Assembly: GCA_037074615.1 (NCBI GenBank)
Contig: CM073549.1
Coordinates: 439,001 to 503,000, forward strand
DNA from: Leucaena leucocephala
Lineage: Eukaryota; Streptophyta; Magnoliopsida; Fabales; Fabaceae
Length of the DNA: 64,000 nucleotides
Direction of reading: 5' to 3'
Shown: positions 32,430 to 45,265 of the stretch, piece by piece
Numbering within the stretch: position 1 is the first letter of the stretch
Layout of the letters: each line of letters begins with the position of its first letter
Made by a program: the position numbers and the translations under genes
Notes under the pieces: generated by a model
Databases searched by the model: none
What the model saw: only the letters and a program-made list of their open reading frames with translations
What the model was told of the DNA's origin: nothing

Positions 32430-32695
32430 TCGTAGTTATATGTAATTTTCACACAATTAGGGTATTATATGTAGTTGTAACGCCATTAGGATATCTATAT
32501 GTAATATTCACACAAGCATGGTAGTTGTAGGTAATTTCCACTTAGTTAGAGTACGGTTGTGTAATTTTCTCACAAATTGAGTACTTGTATGTAATTTCCA
32601 TTTAGTTAGGGTCTGTGTAATTTTCTCACAAATTGAGTACTTGTATGTAATTTCCACATGAATGCTTACATGTAATTTTCACACAATTTACAATC
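32430..32695 (+). repeat. Degenerate minisatellite, TGTAATTTTCACACAA-type units
   Basis: About seven imperfect units built on TATATGTAATTTTCACACAA and TTAGGGTAxxT, of alternating length. Two copies of an approximately 50-bp higher-order unit (GTGTAATTTTCTCACAAATT then GAGTACTTGTATGTAATTTCC) are almost identical at about 32559-32605 and 32611-32660. No coding content. Confidence 0.75.
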
Positions 32696-33725
32696 CCCAT
32701 GCTCATGCAAGAATTACAATTAGCTACCTGGGAGGAAATGAAAAAGATAATTACCAAGTAGACCACTAAACCAACTTTTATCTCAGTGAGTTCCACAATT
32801 CATTTCTTCCTCCAATCATCATCAATTGTTTAACCCAACCGACACTATTCATCCAAATCCCACATCGTATAGGTATTGATTTTCAGAGTTTAAGATTTAT
32901 TCGCAAGCTAGCTTTTTTAAATTCAGGGCAACATTTTCAGCACAGAGGATTGGTATCTTGACATTTTACACCCCTTTTTCATTTTTCTATTCGATTGCGG
33001 AGCATCTGGCAAAATATTATAACACTCAAAACTCCCATAAAGATCTCATTTGACTTTAATCTAGTAATTTCCGGACACCCAGGTGTCCGTGCCAATAGCT
33101 GTACCAGTCAACCCACTAATATATATATACATTTTTTGTATAAATTTTTTTTAAAAAAATTAAACTCACCTACAATAAAAAAACAAGACAAAATCTCCTA
33201 ACTTCTTAGACAATACTAATATCAAATAAAGTAAACTATCAATCACCCTCAAATAAACCCACTAATATGAATACACAAGGCAAGGTTGCTTTCTTGTGCC
33301 CTCCCATTAGCAGACCAAGTCCATGCAAGAATTAATTTATTTTAAACAATAAAGCAGAACACTAATCAGCGGAGCCATTAGGGAATGATCATTCCTTTAC
33401 AAGAACAGTTTGTACAGTACTTTAACCCATAATACCTCAATATAAAACAAATTGTGTCCAAAGAGAAGTTTACAATTCAGCATATCTACTTCAATTAAAT
33501 ATAAGCTTTAGCTTAAATATAATACTGGCATTAGGACTCGTATATATATATTTATATGACTTCAAAACATGGCCCGAGCTGGACAGGCAAAGCAGATCGA
33601 ACTTTATGACATCATAACTTAGGAGAATTCTTGTAAAATGCAAAAAACTATGAATAAATGCAATGAAATGATGTTAAATTTTCAGAGCCACCAGGACCAT
33701 CCGGCTGCAAAATAGTCTTCACAAC
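32696..33725. other. Gap downstream of the bZIP gene
   Basis: Includes the expected bZIP 3' UTR (minus strand). Nothing else recognised. Confidence 0.5.
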
Positions 33726-36700
33726 CTACTGTTTTGAGTCGGTCTTCGAGGCGGCACTACTGTTCTGCTGATGCTGCATCTGAATGTTTGGTTGGCATAT
33801 CTGTGGTTGCTGCCTCTGCGACTGGAACAGCTGAGGGTTGATAGAATGCTGCGGGATCATGCAGCCAGAAGCATGGGATTCGCCGTTCAACTCAGCCGTG
33901 GCGAGTTTAAGCCGTTGAACTTCAGCAGTTAGAGCTTCATTTAGTGCTGTGAGATCAGGTTAACATTTGCCACAGCAGTCAGTTCAAGCCATAAAGCAAT
34001 CACTCAATTCAGATGATAGATAAAATAGCAACCACATTATCAAAATGTGAAGAAAGCAAACAACTTTTAGAAATATGGAAATTGTGTGACAAGACAGATG
34101 AGCAGGCAGGCGTTTAAGGAATGCTTTTAAGCACTTTACATTAAGAGCCTGTGTGCAAAGGAAATAACGTGTGCGGTAAAATTCAAGCAGGACGGGTGTA
34201 TGTAAGAGCAGGTTAGGGCAAAAATAGAATGACAGCTTGACGTAATAAGGGGATTGGGCGTCAATACGCTCTCTAAAACTACAAGAAATATAGTAGCAAA
34301 CCTATATAAAGAAGCTAGATGACGATCATAAATTTATAACTTATGAGCTATCTATATCTCTTCAATAACACAACTTCAAGGCGCAAGAAGTCCTCAAGTC
34401 TTCCAGTTTCAAGTTGGCAGAGGACTGAATGCAAATGGCCTCTTCTATCACATATGCTCCAATTTTTAAAATTCAATTGACTACAATGTGAAGTTGTGTT
34501 TCTTCAACCTTTTTAAGTTTTAACACCTATAGGATATACGACAAATGATAAGGTGATCCATAACCATCACATTCCTCCCTCCCCTGGAAACAAAGTCTCA
34601 CAAAACCTTGTTTCAGTAGGAAAATATAATAAAAGGTCATATGACCTCGCTATTGTTTTTAACCCATGAAATACTCACCAAACCCTGGCAATCCACTTTC
34701 CAAAATAATAACCGTTAATAAAGAAGAGCAGGTTGAACTAAACAACAGCCATTTGAATTTCTAACTTCTGGGTGTAGTGAGATAACGGCTCTACGAAAAT
34801 TATAGATCCCTCTATGCAATATATCTGCCAGAGTTTATTGTTTAGCCAAAAGAAACAAGTGGATAGTCAACACAACAACATTTGCGTCATGCCTTAAAGG
34901 ACACTGCATGAGCATATCCAAATAATGAAGATGCATTTTCAAGACAGTCCAATCAATAATAGCAGCACAAAAAAATTATAGTTAACAAAACGTGAGTCAT
35001 CAAAATTAAAGAGTTTCTATACCTCACAAGAAACAAAGTGTGAAAACAGATAAAATCTTGAGTAACATATACAAAATGAATTCTAAATTTGAATGCGAAC
35101 AAACATCATTATAGTAGAATAGCATGCTTTGCTTTTAATTTATGATGTTGATTCTTTTGTCCTGACTAAAACTAAAACAACATCTGCTTCTAAGAGCAAT
35201 AGATTCTCAAGAGTAACCAACGAAAATTCCAATCCAAGCCTATACTTAGTTACCTTAAGCATACAAGCTTCAAGAACTTTATCCATGCACTCATATACCG
35301 TATGAGAAGATTTATCATGTACAAACAAAAGCCATTAGCAATTGGCAACATGACCCAGAAACAAAACGTCACAATCCTTGCTTACCCAAATAATCAGGAA
35401 ACAAAAGTAAATACCACAAGGAAAACTTAAAAGGGGAACATAAATACCATCTCGGAGTTTTGCCTGTTGTTCCATGGCTTGAAGGCGAAACTTCAACTCG
35501 TTATTCTGGTTTGTAAGCCCCACGGAATCTCTCTGCGTTTAGATGGAGAGGAAGTTAGACAACGTCCACAATTACAAAATTATATAACGATATTAATAAT
35601 TGGTGCAAAAATATGTTCCCACCTGTAACAAGGTCAGCTGTGCAGACAGCGTGGTAGCTTCTGTCTGCAGAGTCTGAACCTTGTGTTCTAGTTCAGAAAT
35701 GTACCGCATCTTTCGTTCTTTAGAACGTGCAGCTGATTGTCTATTTGCCAAAATCCTAAAATAAGCCAAACAAAATTCATCAGAGACTGGTAGGCGTTAA
35801 TGTGATTTGTTAGTAATTCAAGGAAATTACCTTTTTGCCCGCTTTGGATCTGTTAAAGCAATCTCAGCAAGTTTTTCATTGGCCATAATTTTCTTCAACT
35901 CAGGCCCACTAAATTCTCCATTTCCAAACTCCATGCTAAAGGCAGATGAATTACCATCAATTGAATTGGTGGGAGAAATCTGTCCAGGACGAGGACCTGG
36001 AGAAGGTGGCAGTTTAAGGCAGTCATCAGTAAAGTTTAGCTTCCCGATGAAACTATCCATTGAGACACTTCTGTAGTGTCTTGTGGTGGGTTCAATATCT
36101 CCTCCCGCACTCCTTTTCACCCCTTCCTTCATTTCATTCGAAGATTTGGTTCCCTGTCTTTGCATGTTGGCCCCGGTTTCGTTAACACTGCTTTCTGCTT
36201 CAGTATCACTGCTATCACCTCCATTTATCTTTGTTCCACTCGCTCTACTATCCAAATCATCACGATTTTCATTACCATTTTTGTCATCAGTCCCCGAAGA
36301 GTTAAGTGCATCAATGTTATCCAAGTTCATGTATGCAGAGAAAAGATCATCCGTAACTTCCCCTTCAGGAGATTTCTTCTCACCTGATCCCTCTATATTG
36401 TGGTCAACAATTCTGTCCCAACTTGTTTCCCTTTTAACTAATTGTGCCGACTTCGCTAAACCTACACCTGAATTTTCTCTCCCAGACAATGACCTATCCA
36501 GTCCACCAGAACCCCTTAGTGGAATAAGAGGAGGCGAAGATTGCATTCCAGTAGAAAAGCCAAATGGAATATCACTGTTAGAGCGCCTATGTGCTTTACG
36601 CGGGGGTAAACTTTCTCCAACCCGCGAAGGATTACCCCTTGTAAAAGGTGAAGGAGGCAATAAATAATGCGAACTCACATCCCGATCCTCCATAGATACA

Positions 36701-37116
36701 TCAGCCGAAGCAGGGTCTGACATGGAAGTTGAAGTCGAGTCTCGAAAAGGAGAAGGGCTTAAGGGAGGCAGAGAATCGAGGGAGAAAAATGGCGGCTGTG
36801 ATAATGATCGCGAATGAGTAGGTCCTGGGCTAACATTTTGCTGTGACGTGGGTCGCGACACAGGGATCTGGGAATATGGGGAGATCGGTGGGATTTGGTG
36901 GGGATGCGATGGTGGTATGCCCACTCTTTTATTATTATTAACATCCCCGCCAAAATTCTGCTGAAAATGCCGCGCGCGCATTTGTAAGGGGTTGAATTGA
37001 GGTACATTGAGTTGGTCCATACTTAAAGGTTGTTTCATAATCGAAGATGATGAAGTTCCGAACGAGGATTGAAGATTATGCATCATGTCAGTATGGGCTT
37101 CTTCAGTATCGCCCAT
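33726..37116 (-). CDS. Group I bZIP transcription factor (bZIP29/30-like)
   Basis: Four minus-strand exons: 35831-37116, 35623-35755, 35448-35532 and 33726-33946. Phases agree across all junctions and give 574 residues. The basic region follows DPKRAKR (residues 423-429); N433 and K441 form N-x7-K, in which Lys replaces the usual Arg, a mark of the VIP1/RSG/bZIP29 group. The zipper has Leu at 451, 458, 465, 472 and 479. The N-terminal half is Ser/Pro-rich with three HxRxxS sites (H101-S106, H176-S181, H347-S352), the type known in this group to bind 14-3-3 when phosphorylated and so control nuclear entry. The C-terminus is Gln-rich. The start at 37116 is the first ATG; the frame upstream opens only with GTG. 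Arabidopsis relatives bZIP29 and bZIP30 act in development and cell-wall or cell-cycle gene control. Confidence 0.94.
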
Positions 37117-39329
37117 TTTGCTTTCGCAACAATGATACCGATTCACAAGTTGATAACCCTGAACCCTAGTTCAACCAACTTCAGCGCCAACCAAAAGGAA
37201 TACAAAATACAGTAAATCAGAACCCTGAAAACAGCAATAGTGCGCAAAATCAGAGACGAACAACCAGCACAGATACGCATTAATTAGCTACTGACACTCA
37301 AAAGCGTGAGCATGTACCTATATCATTTTACGAAATTATAGCAATAGAGCTTAAAAGAAGGTACCTAACAAGTAATCTCCATTTCAACCGAGAAGCAAGT
37401 CAGCAATGTTCGGCGCGCAATTTGAACAATGAACTTAAAAATTAAGATTTAAGACCCGCCATTCATAGTAGCATCCGTCCACAAATCCAGCTCTAGCTTT
37501 TAACTTTATCTGGCGGAAACGCCGAAGAAGCAGGCGCTTATCTTTCCAAAACTCGCTCTCCCTCTCTCTCTCTTTCTGTCTCTCTCTAGAAGAAGAAGAA
37601 GAAGAAGAAGCAGAAAGGAAGAAAATAAAAAAGAGCAATATTTTCTCTCTCCTTTGTTCTCTTTCTCTCTACAACGACGACGATGACTCCTACTACACGG
37701 ATATCAAGACTACTACGCGTGAATTTAATATGAATTTCATTTGGCCGAATTTGCATTTCGTTGGCATTTCAATTTCATTCCGACCTCATTTGAATTTGTG
37801 CGCTCTCTCTCTCGCAGTTTACTTAGCGACATTATTTTCAAAGTATTTTCTCAAATTACAGCATTATTGGGCCCCTGATGAAATCTTTAATGGGCACACA
37901 TGGGAACTGATTAACAGTGCGACTTCCACGCGCCTACTAGTCCCGTATAAGAAAACCGCTAGCCATTTTATTTTATATTTCAGCATTGTATTTACAATGG
38001 GCCGGCTAGAATTTTCCATCTTTTTTAAAAGAAAAAAAGAAGTTTGATGGTAATAAATAAATATTTTTTTTCAATCACATCCAGTATTTCCGAGAAAATG
38101 GATTCTGCCCAAAATTTAAACCCTTAACGTTGGGAGTAAAATCAGTCTTAAAACTTGTTGGAAAAAGAACTGTCTTAAAGCTCAGGGAACCACCCCTTGG
38201 GATAATGAATCATGAATAGATGTTTTTCCCATGTATGCTTTGTTTTGTTCTGTGCTTTGAATGTGTACTTTTGTGACAGGAGGTTTTTTTTGGGTATAGA
38301 ATAGTTTCTAACTTTGGAGAAGATGTGGATAAGGATTCTTTAAGATTTCCTTTTCTAATTTTTTAGTTTTAATTTTTCAAGTATTTATACTGCATGCATG
38401 TAGACATTTATAATAAGCCTATCACTGATGGTTGTAAATAGTACTAGCAATTCTTAAAGTTTTGCGTGAATTGAGATGCACTCATTGCTATAATTCATAT
38501 TTAGTTTTAACATAAAATATGATATATCTTATCTTAATTATAAAAATTAGATAAAAATTTTATTTTATTTATAGATATAAGACTATAATCAATTTTATCT
38601 CTTAAATTTATGATTCCTCCTAAAAAATTATTCCTACATAATTGCACATATAAAAAGATGTCCACATTTAACATTTAATAGTGCTTAGAATAGGATTACT
38701 GATAAAAGGATACATATAAGGCCCCATTGCCTCTTCATATGAGGCCATTGTAGTTTGGTGAAATTAGGCTGTTATGTAAATAATGTTTGTGGGACTCAAT
38801 CTTGTTGGTCGAAAACGGGGGGTAGAGGTTTGGGAAGGAATAATAATTAAGGGATTAGATGTCAAGATTTATATATTGGAAACATTCCCCCAAGTTTAAT
38901 ATAAGGAATAAAGAGAAGGGATAATGATAATTAAGATATAGTATAGGGGAGAAGGCCTTGGCATTGGCGTGTGTTGAGACTTGAGAGAGAAATTTAGTTT
39001 GGATAATTTGAAACTTGGAATTGAAGGCGCTGGGAGAGTCAGAGAGGAGTGCCATAAAGTTGAGAGACGGATATATTTAATATTTCACTCATTATATCGC
39101 TTCACCCGTACACTCTCTCTCTCTATATATACATATAGTCCCATGTGCTAGTTGAAATGTTCCTCCATACCATAAATTACAATATACTCCATTTGGCATA
39201 CAAGAATAATTAGTAAAAGAAAATTATATTTGGATCATCCTGTAAAGGGATTAGAAGGTTGATGCAAGATGAACAGACTAATTGTGTGGGGCTAGAAGAA
39301 ATATTTTTAAAATAAATAACTATATTTAT
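37117..39329. other. bZIP leader and promoter, then intergenic
   Basis: On the minus strand the bZIP leader probably spans to about 37640. It includes a CTT-repeat stretch (plus-strand GAA repeats at 37588-37610) and a possible leader intron with a donor near 37364. Further out, to 39.3 kb, I see no gene; 66- to 105-codon frames at 37730 and 38855 have no family features. Confidence 0.5.
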
Positions 39330-39723
39330 TTAAAAATATGTTTAGATCAAACTATTATTTAAAATTAAAATTTTTGATAAGTTATTGAGAGTAATTTATA
39401 AAATAGTAAAAGAGTTTATGGACTATCAAATTATTATTTTATCTTATTTTTTCTTACACCATATATTCTCTATTTTTTCCACCCTCTCTCCTCTCTCTTT
39501 TCTCTTTTCCACTCTCTCTCCTCTCTCATATTTTTAATAAAATCAATCGTACCCTTTTTAGTAATTTTTTAATTATAAAAGTTATTCTGGTAATAATTAT
39601 CCAAATACTTATTTATTTAGAACCACTTTTTTTATAAAACTATTCTTCAAAAGCTATTTTCTAAAAGCCGTCCAAAAACTCTTTTTATAAGTTATTTTTT
39701 AAACTCTTATCTAAACAAGCCCT
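39330..39723 (-). repeat. MITE-like repeat family 1, copy B (reverse)
   Basis: Reverse orientation relative to copy A: the plus strand shows GTTTATGGACTATCAAATTA, TTTCTTACACC, a CT-rich tract (about 39480-39530), AGTAATTTTTTAATTATAAA and an end TTATCTAAACAAGCCCTATA. The left boundary is uncertain. Confidence 0.6.
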
Positions 39724-39756
39724 ATATGTGATTGAAACTTACAAGCAAAAAATAAT

Positions 39757-40228
39757 GTGTGTGTTTGGATAGAATTTTAGAAAAGAGTTTATATATAAAA
39801 AAAGATTGTTAGACAACTTTTAGAAAATAAACTTTGAAGAAGAGTTTATAAGAAAAAAATAGTTTTGAATGAATGAGTATTTGGATAGTTATTATCAGAA
39901 TAACTTTTGTAATTGACAGATTACGATAAAGGTATAATTTTATTAAAAATATGAGAGAGGAAAGATGTGGAGAAGGTGGAGAAGAGAGAGGGTCGAAAAA
40001 AATGAGAGATAGTGTAAAAAAATAAAGGTAAAATTATAATTAAGTAGTTCATAAGTTCTTTTACTGTTTTAGAAGCTAGTATCAGTAGTTTATCTAAAAC
40101 CTTAATTTTAAACTATAATTTAGTCTAAAAATCCTAGACAAATATGCTTGTTTGTTTTAAAATTTATTTAAAATAATATACGGACTATAAACCCTTTTAA
40201 AATTTTAGTTTAGAAAATTTTTGGGCCC
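39757..40228 (+). repeat. MITE-like repeat family 1, copy C (forward)
   Basis: Begins GTGTGTTTGGATAGAATTTT, parallel to copy A, followed by AGAAGAGTTTATAAGAAAAA, TTTGGATAGTTATTATCAGA, a GA-rich tract and TAATTAAGTAGTTCATAAG. It ends near GGGCCC at about 40224. Copies B and C are inverted neighbours. Confidence 0.65.
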
Positions 40229-40312
40229 AATACTAAAAACTAAATTCAAGGGGCTTAATATTATAATAAAATATATAATCCCTTTAAATGCAACCGCGTA
40301 TGATTCATTATT

Positions 40313-40786
40313 ATGGGCATGTTTGGTTATTATCAAAACTATAATTTTAAAAGAGTTTCTGACCCAAATCTCAGTTTGGAGGAATTTTAAAACAAATAGT
40401 CATATTTGTCAAAATCTCAATTTAGACTAAACTATGGTAGTTTCAGATAAGCTGGTCAGAGTAGTTTTTTGAACAGTAAAAACCACTTTCAATTATTCAA
40501 TTACTATTTTACCCTTATTTTTTCTTACACCCTCTCTTCTCTATCTTTTTCACTTTCTCTCATCTCTCCTCTATCTTTTTTACCTTCTCCCCTCTCTCAT
40601 CTCTCATACATACTCTCGTTAGTAATTTTTCAATTACAAAATCTCTTTTTATAACAACTATCCAAACACTCATTTATCCAAAACTATTTTCTTTTTATAA
40701 TCTCTTCTCTATTTTTTTTTTAAACTGTCAAAAAACTAATTTTTTTATAATTTTTTTTTTTAATTTTATCTAAACATACCCTATAG
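40313..40786 (-). repeat. MITE-like repeat family 1, copy D (reverse)
   Basis: Plus strand begins GGGCATGTTTGGTTA and ends TATCTAAACATACCC; these termini pair at about 12 of 15 positions. A CT-rich tract lies at about 40530-40610. A TAT flanks each end, a possible 3-bp target duplication. With B and C it makes an alternating reverse-forward-reverse cluster. Confidence 0.68.
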
Positions 40787-43700
40787 GCGCCATATCGTTT
40801 TTTCTATTTGGAATGCGGTCCTGATAATACCAGCCAAAATCGAGCTCCAATAACAAAGCCTGAGAATTAAATTATTAATTTAATCGATATTAAATTTGCT
40901 TCTTCGATTCTTTCTACCGTACCAAATTCGAATCGTCGCAAACAGAAGCAATATATAACGATAACTACATAAGGTCAAGTGAGGTGACTATGGAGTTCAG
41001 AGGCCTTGTATCTGAATAAAATGATGATATTGGAAGATCTTTTTTCCTAATTGTGGGACCTCGCCCAAATTCAGATTATTAAATGTTAAAAAGTAAAGAT
41101 GTGATATTGGCCATTTAATTTCACACAAATTTTTTATTTTAATTACTTAATTTTATAATTTTTTTAATTCTCTAACTTTAATATTGTTAATTTTATCAAC
41201 AAAAAATTCTGTCATTAGAATTTTAAAAATTGACAAAATGTTATCAAATAATAATATATCAAGTTTATTTTATAAAAAATAACACTAAATGACAGAAAAA
41301 GAATCATGATTTAAGATCAATATTAAGATTAAACAATCGAAAATATGTTTTATAAGATTAAGATAACAAACCAAAATTTTATATAAAGTTAGGAAATCCA
41401 AGTGTATTTTTGTCAATATCAAACAACTCGTTTAAAAAAAAAAAAAGAAATTGCATGATTTAGGTAGGGCCCAGAAGGTACGTAAGATAGAAAAGCCTCG
41501 GTATAGTTAATTGCATTGGCTCCCCTCGTAAATGAATCATCAACGTGGATGCCATCATCTTCCTTTCAAATAAATATTTTTTTTTAGATTTTTCCTCCGA
41601 TATTCTACAACAGATCATCTTTTAGGAATAATAATAACCTCAAACTAATTTGGATCAATAATTAAAAAACCTTTTTGAAAGACTACCTTATCACTTACAT
41701 TTACCATGTAACCAAAGAAACATGTGTTTGTATTTTAAAAATATCCAAAACAACACTGTATAACTCACTGCATCTTTTACATAAAGCGCGGACTCATAAT
41801 ATAGTTTAATTATTATTTTCTTCACAAACTTGGATAAATTAAAGATATTCAATTTTTATCTTTGTTGTAACATTTGACTTGCACCTATATAGCTAATATT
41901 CACAAAGATACAATTATATTTAAGTCACCGTCTTGATTTAATTGTCGTACTAAAAAGTTAAATGTGTCACAAAGACACAATTATATTTAAGTCATTGTCT
42001 TATATTTAATTGTCATACGATTACATTGTCATATATTCACTGTGATACTAAAATAAATATATATATGCATAAGTGACGTAGATCATAAGTAAGTAAATGA
42101 CTTTAATATTTGTGTCTAGCTAATTCGTCTTTTCAATAAGAAATAATAACAACAATTAACAAGGGTATATATGTATTTGAGTTTGAATCTCTGTACGTAT
42201 GTAATAAACATTGTTAACTAAATATTGGTATTTTTTGCAACATTTGCATGATTATGGGATAATTAAGGACGAGATGAAGTGTGAATGTGATTAAGTGTTT
42301 AAACATTACTGAAGAGTTAGATATGTAATAAGACAAGATTGAACAAAACCTTGTGAATTTAGAATTATTCGTTAATATACAGTCGCTCTTTTGATAATGC
42401 CCATGAACGCCGCTGAATATTTAAATTTGCCCGTGCCTCTATAATTTCTCATGATCCATAAATCTGTTAGTATTTGCATTAACAGATCATTCTTGTCTTT
42501 TCAAATTGTATGTTAAGCATAACGGACTTGTGATATTCTGTATTCTCGTTGGAAACTGAACGTGTTGTAATGCCAATTTGATTTAGAGAATGGATAAGTT
42601 TCAGAATCGAAGGGGGCTAAGGTAGGATTATAATCCAAAACAACACGATTGAAAAAGATGAAGAATTGGAGTAATTAGTAAGGGCGATATATATGAGATG
42701 ACACAAAGGGGTCCGTGGCCGTGTTCAATTTAGGAGTACGCTAATGTTAACGTTAAATGGGGAATGCCCAAGTTATGGTCTAGGATGAGAAATAACGTAA
42801 TGATGGTGGTAAAGAAAAAGGGAGGAATTAGGGGTCCACGTAGGGTTGAAAATAAGAAGAGACAAGTCACATCTCTGACGGGAATACAAAAGTATTAGGG
42901 GCCATTCTAGAGTTGATCAATCTTCGTTATTTATCTAAATATTTTCTACTTTGGAAATGGTCAAACCCCATTGTCGGCACCAATACCTCAAAGATCACCG
43001 TCATTATCAAGCATTAACGAACCCCTCCCTACGCCGTCGTTTTGAATCACAAGTAATTTTTTTTTTTTTTTATGAGAATCACAAGTAATTTTAGTCATCG
43101 TTAGTTCTCACTATTTTGGCATATCCATATCCAACCTTGTGTTGATTTGAACCATATATAAGTAGGAGGTTTTAGCAAAGTCATATGTAGCATTGCTATG
43201 GTGTCAAACCTATCATCCTTGCTCTTTACAAGACAACTTCAGGCATACTTGTTTTTGCCACTTGCATTCTTTTAAATTGATTTAAGGCAAATATTTAGCT
43301 TTGGCATACAAAACAAAATATTTCCTCTTCTTGGCAATCTCCTTAGTTACTCAAACCAAAGGCTTATCAGAACCAGGCCTTCAAACCCCTTTATACACGG
43401 ATATCTCATTTTTCAAAACTCGAGCTTCAAAGACACGTCAGTTCAGTGAACCTAACTTACATAATCAATTCTAAATATATTTCCTACAAAATTTCATGAA
43501 TAATTATATGCAATTCTTCATTCCACTTTTTTTTTTCTTTTATGAAGTAACTATGTACAAATTGTTTTTGGTGAAAATATATATAAATCCTGAAGACAAC
43601 ATAATTCTCAGCCTGTTTCTGTTTGGAAGTGTTGTAAATCTTGAAGGCCGCACAATAAATCATTCTATATGAATAAAGCCGCGTGAAAATTGAATGGTTT

Positions 43701-44861
43701 ATAAAGAATTATATTAAGCTCCTCATTTTATTATTGAATGATTATATATTTTACACGATTTAATGATAAAAAATAAGGATGGCATATAAATATTTTGATG
43801 GGAATCGTGGAGTTAATTAAGATATACGAACATCATTTGGTTAATAGATCTTGTGCCGAGGTTTTGCCCTTTTATTCCTTAAAAGGGCGACGACAATTCT
43901 AATGTTAGAACTTCTTGTTAATGATCTGATTAAATTAAACGAGATAAAGACGGCGAGTTCAAAAAAGAAAAAAGCACCGAATGGGCCCACCGAGATTCCA
44001 ACTTCCGTCATTCACGGCCGACTGAACGTTGGGGATCGCACTTGCAGCTCCTCCCATCAGATACACGACGAATCTATATATATAAAATATTAATTTTTAA
44101 TTATTGCATTAATAAGTAAAATGTTTTAAACCATTTGTAATATAAAACACAACAAATAAACAATAATATTATATGTAAGTTGCCAGATACTCTTGTTATG
44201 TATAATCAGAGTGTTACTTTTAATTATATAAAAAATTAAGATTTTCATAATCATAGTATACGATATTATTAGTCAGATTAATTTGGATATGCCCAATAGA
44301 AATAATTCCACGAAAACATCTTTTGCACTAGTATAAACTAGATTTAAATTATTTTTTTAATGCAATCGCATTGAAAATTTATTTGGCGAGTTATCTCCGT
44401 GGTCTAATTCGGTTGGAATATTATTAGAAGAGTTATGAGGCAACATAAACAACACTATGAATCAGTGCAATGCATACATTTTTCAAAATTAATTCAATGT
44501 TATTTTCCCAATAGTTAATGTTGAGTCAACCGTTAGTAATTTAGTATGAATTGAAAGATTTTAAGAAAAGTAATATTGCACCCCCAATTTTAAAAGATTA
44601 TGTGATACATTATTTTGTTATTTTCTTTAATAAAGCTATAGCTCCTCAATAAATATTTTTAAGGTAAGAAATCCAGTCTAACCCTATTGCAAAGACAGAA
44701 TATTTGAATCTTTTATAATATTTTTGACAAAATTATCAAGCATCATAAAGTCATGAGCCCTTGATAGTTTGATGAAAAAAATAATTTTTTTTCGCAGAAA
44801 AAAAAAAGATTCTCTCTATTTAATATTCATATTTTTTGTGGTAAAATGGGTCCCGTGCGAT
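40787..44861. other. Intergenic, no gene supported
   Basis: About 4 kb of AT-rich sequence. A CACAAAGAYACAATTATATTTAAGTCA word is present twice (about 41902 and 41971), with similar flanks, forming a short direct repeat. An 80-codon frame at 43851-44093 contains a small GC-richer stretch but has no recognisable domain. Confidence 0.5.
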
Positions 44862-45110
44862 ACGTGACGTCGGGGAGTTTGACTTAAATGGTCGTGGGCC
44901 TTTATGGCGACCACGTGGTGATGAAGGGAAACATCGCTTTAGACGCACACGTGGCATTAGATTAGCGCCAAAGGTAGGAACCAAAGCGGAGCTTATCCAC
45001 CGTTTCCCCCAAGCACTTGTCAATCTCTTGAATAAAAGCAATAGGCTCCCACTGGGCCCACTTCTCATATGCCCAGGCCCGTTTTTGTGAAAGCGAAAGC
45101 CCACTTTGTC
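44862..45110. promoter_or_regulatory. Promoter-like island with ACGT and GGCCCA boxes, no gene attached
   Basis: A GC-richer island in AT-rich surroundings. It contains GTGACGTCGG (C-box/CRE type) near 44863, the palindromic G-box ACCACGTGGT near 44910, ABRE-like ACACGTGGCA near 44946, and several site II-type words (GTGGGCC, TGGGCCCA, AGGCCCG, AGCCCAC). Such combinations are typical of plant promoters, but I recognise no coding sequence on either side. A 117-codon minus-strand frame (44820-45173) overlaps it and has no family resemblance. Confidence 0.4.
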
Positions 45111-45265
45111 ATTTCGATCCGCATTCTGCAAATACGGCGTCGTCAAGTAACTACCATGCATTATTATCAGCATCCCATTGGGATGTTGTCAAATCAATCA
45201 TTTAATTGCCTCCCTGATTTACTAAAAAAAATATATAATATTTGCATTTATAATTTAATTGTTGA

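Noticed and set aside
44820..45173. 117-codon minus-strand frame over the promoter-like island
   Set aside because: It is open because of local GC content; no domain, no conserved pattern, and its sequence is explained by clustered promoter words.
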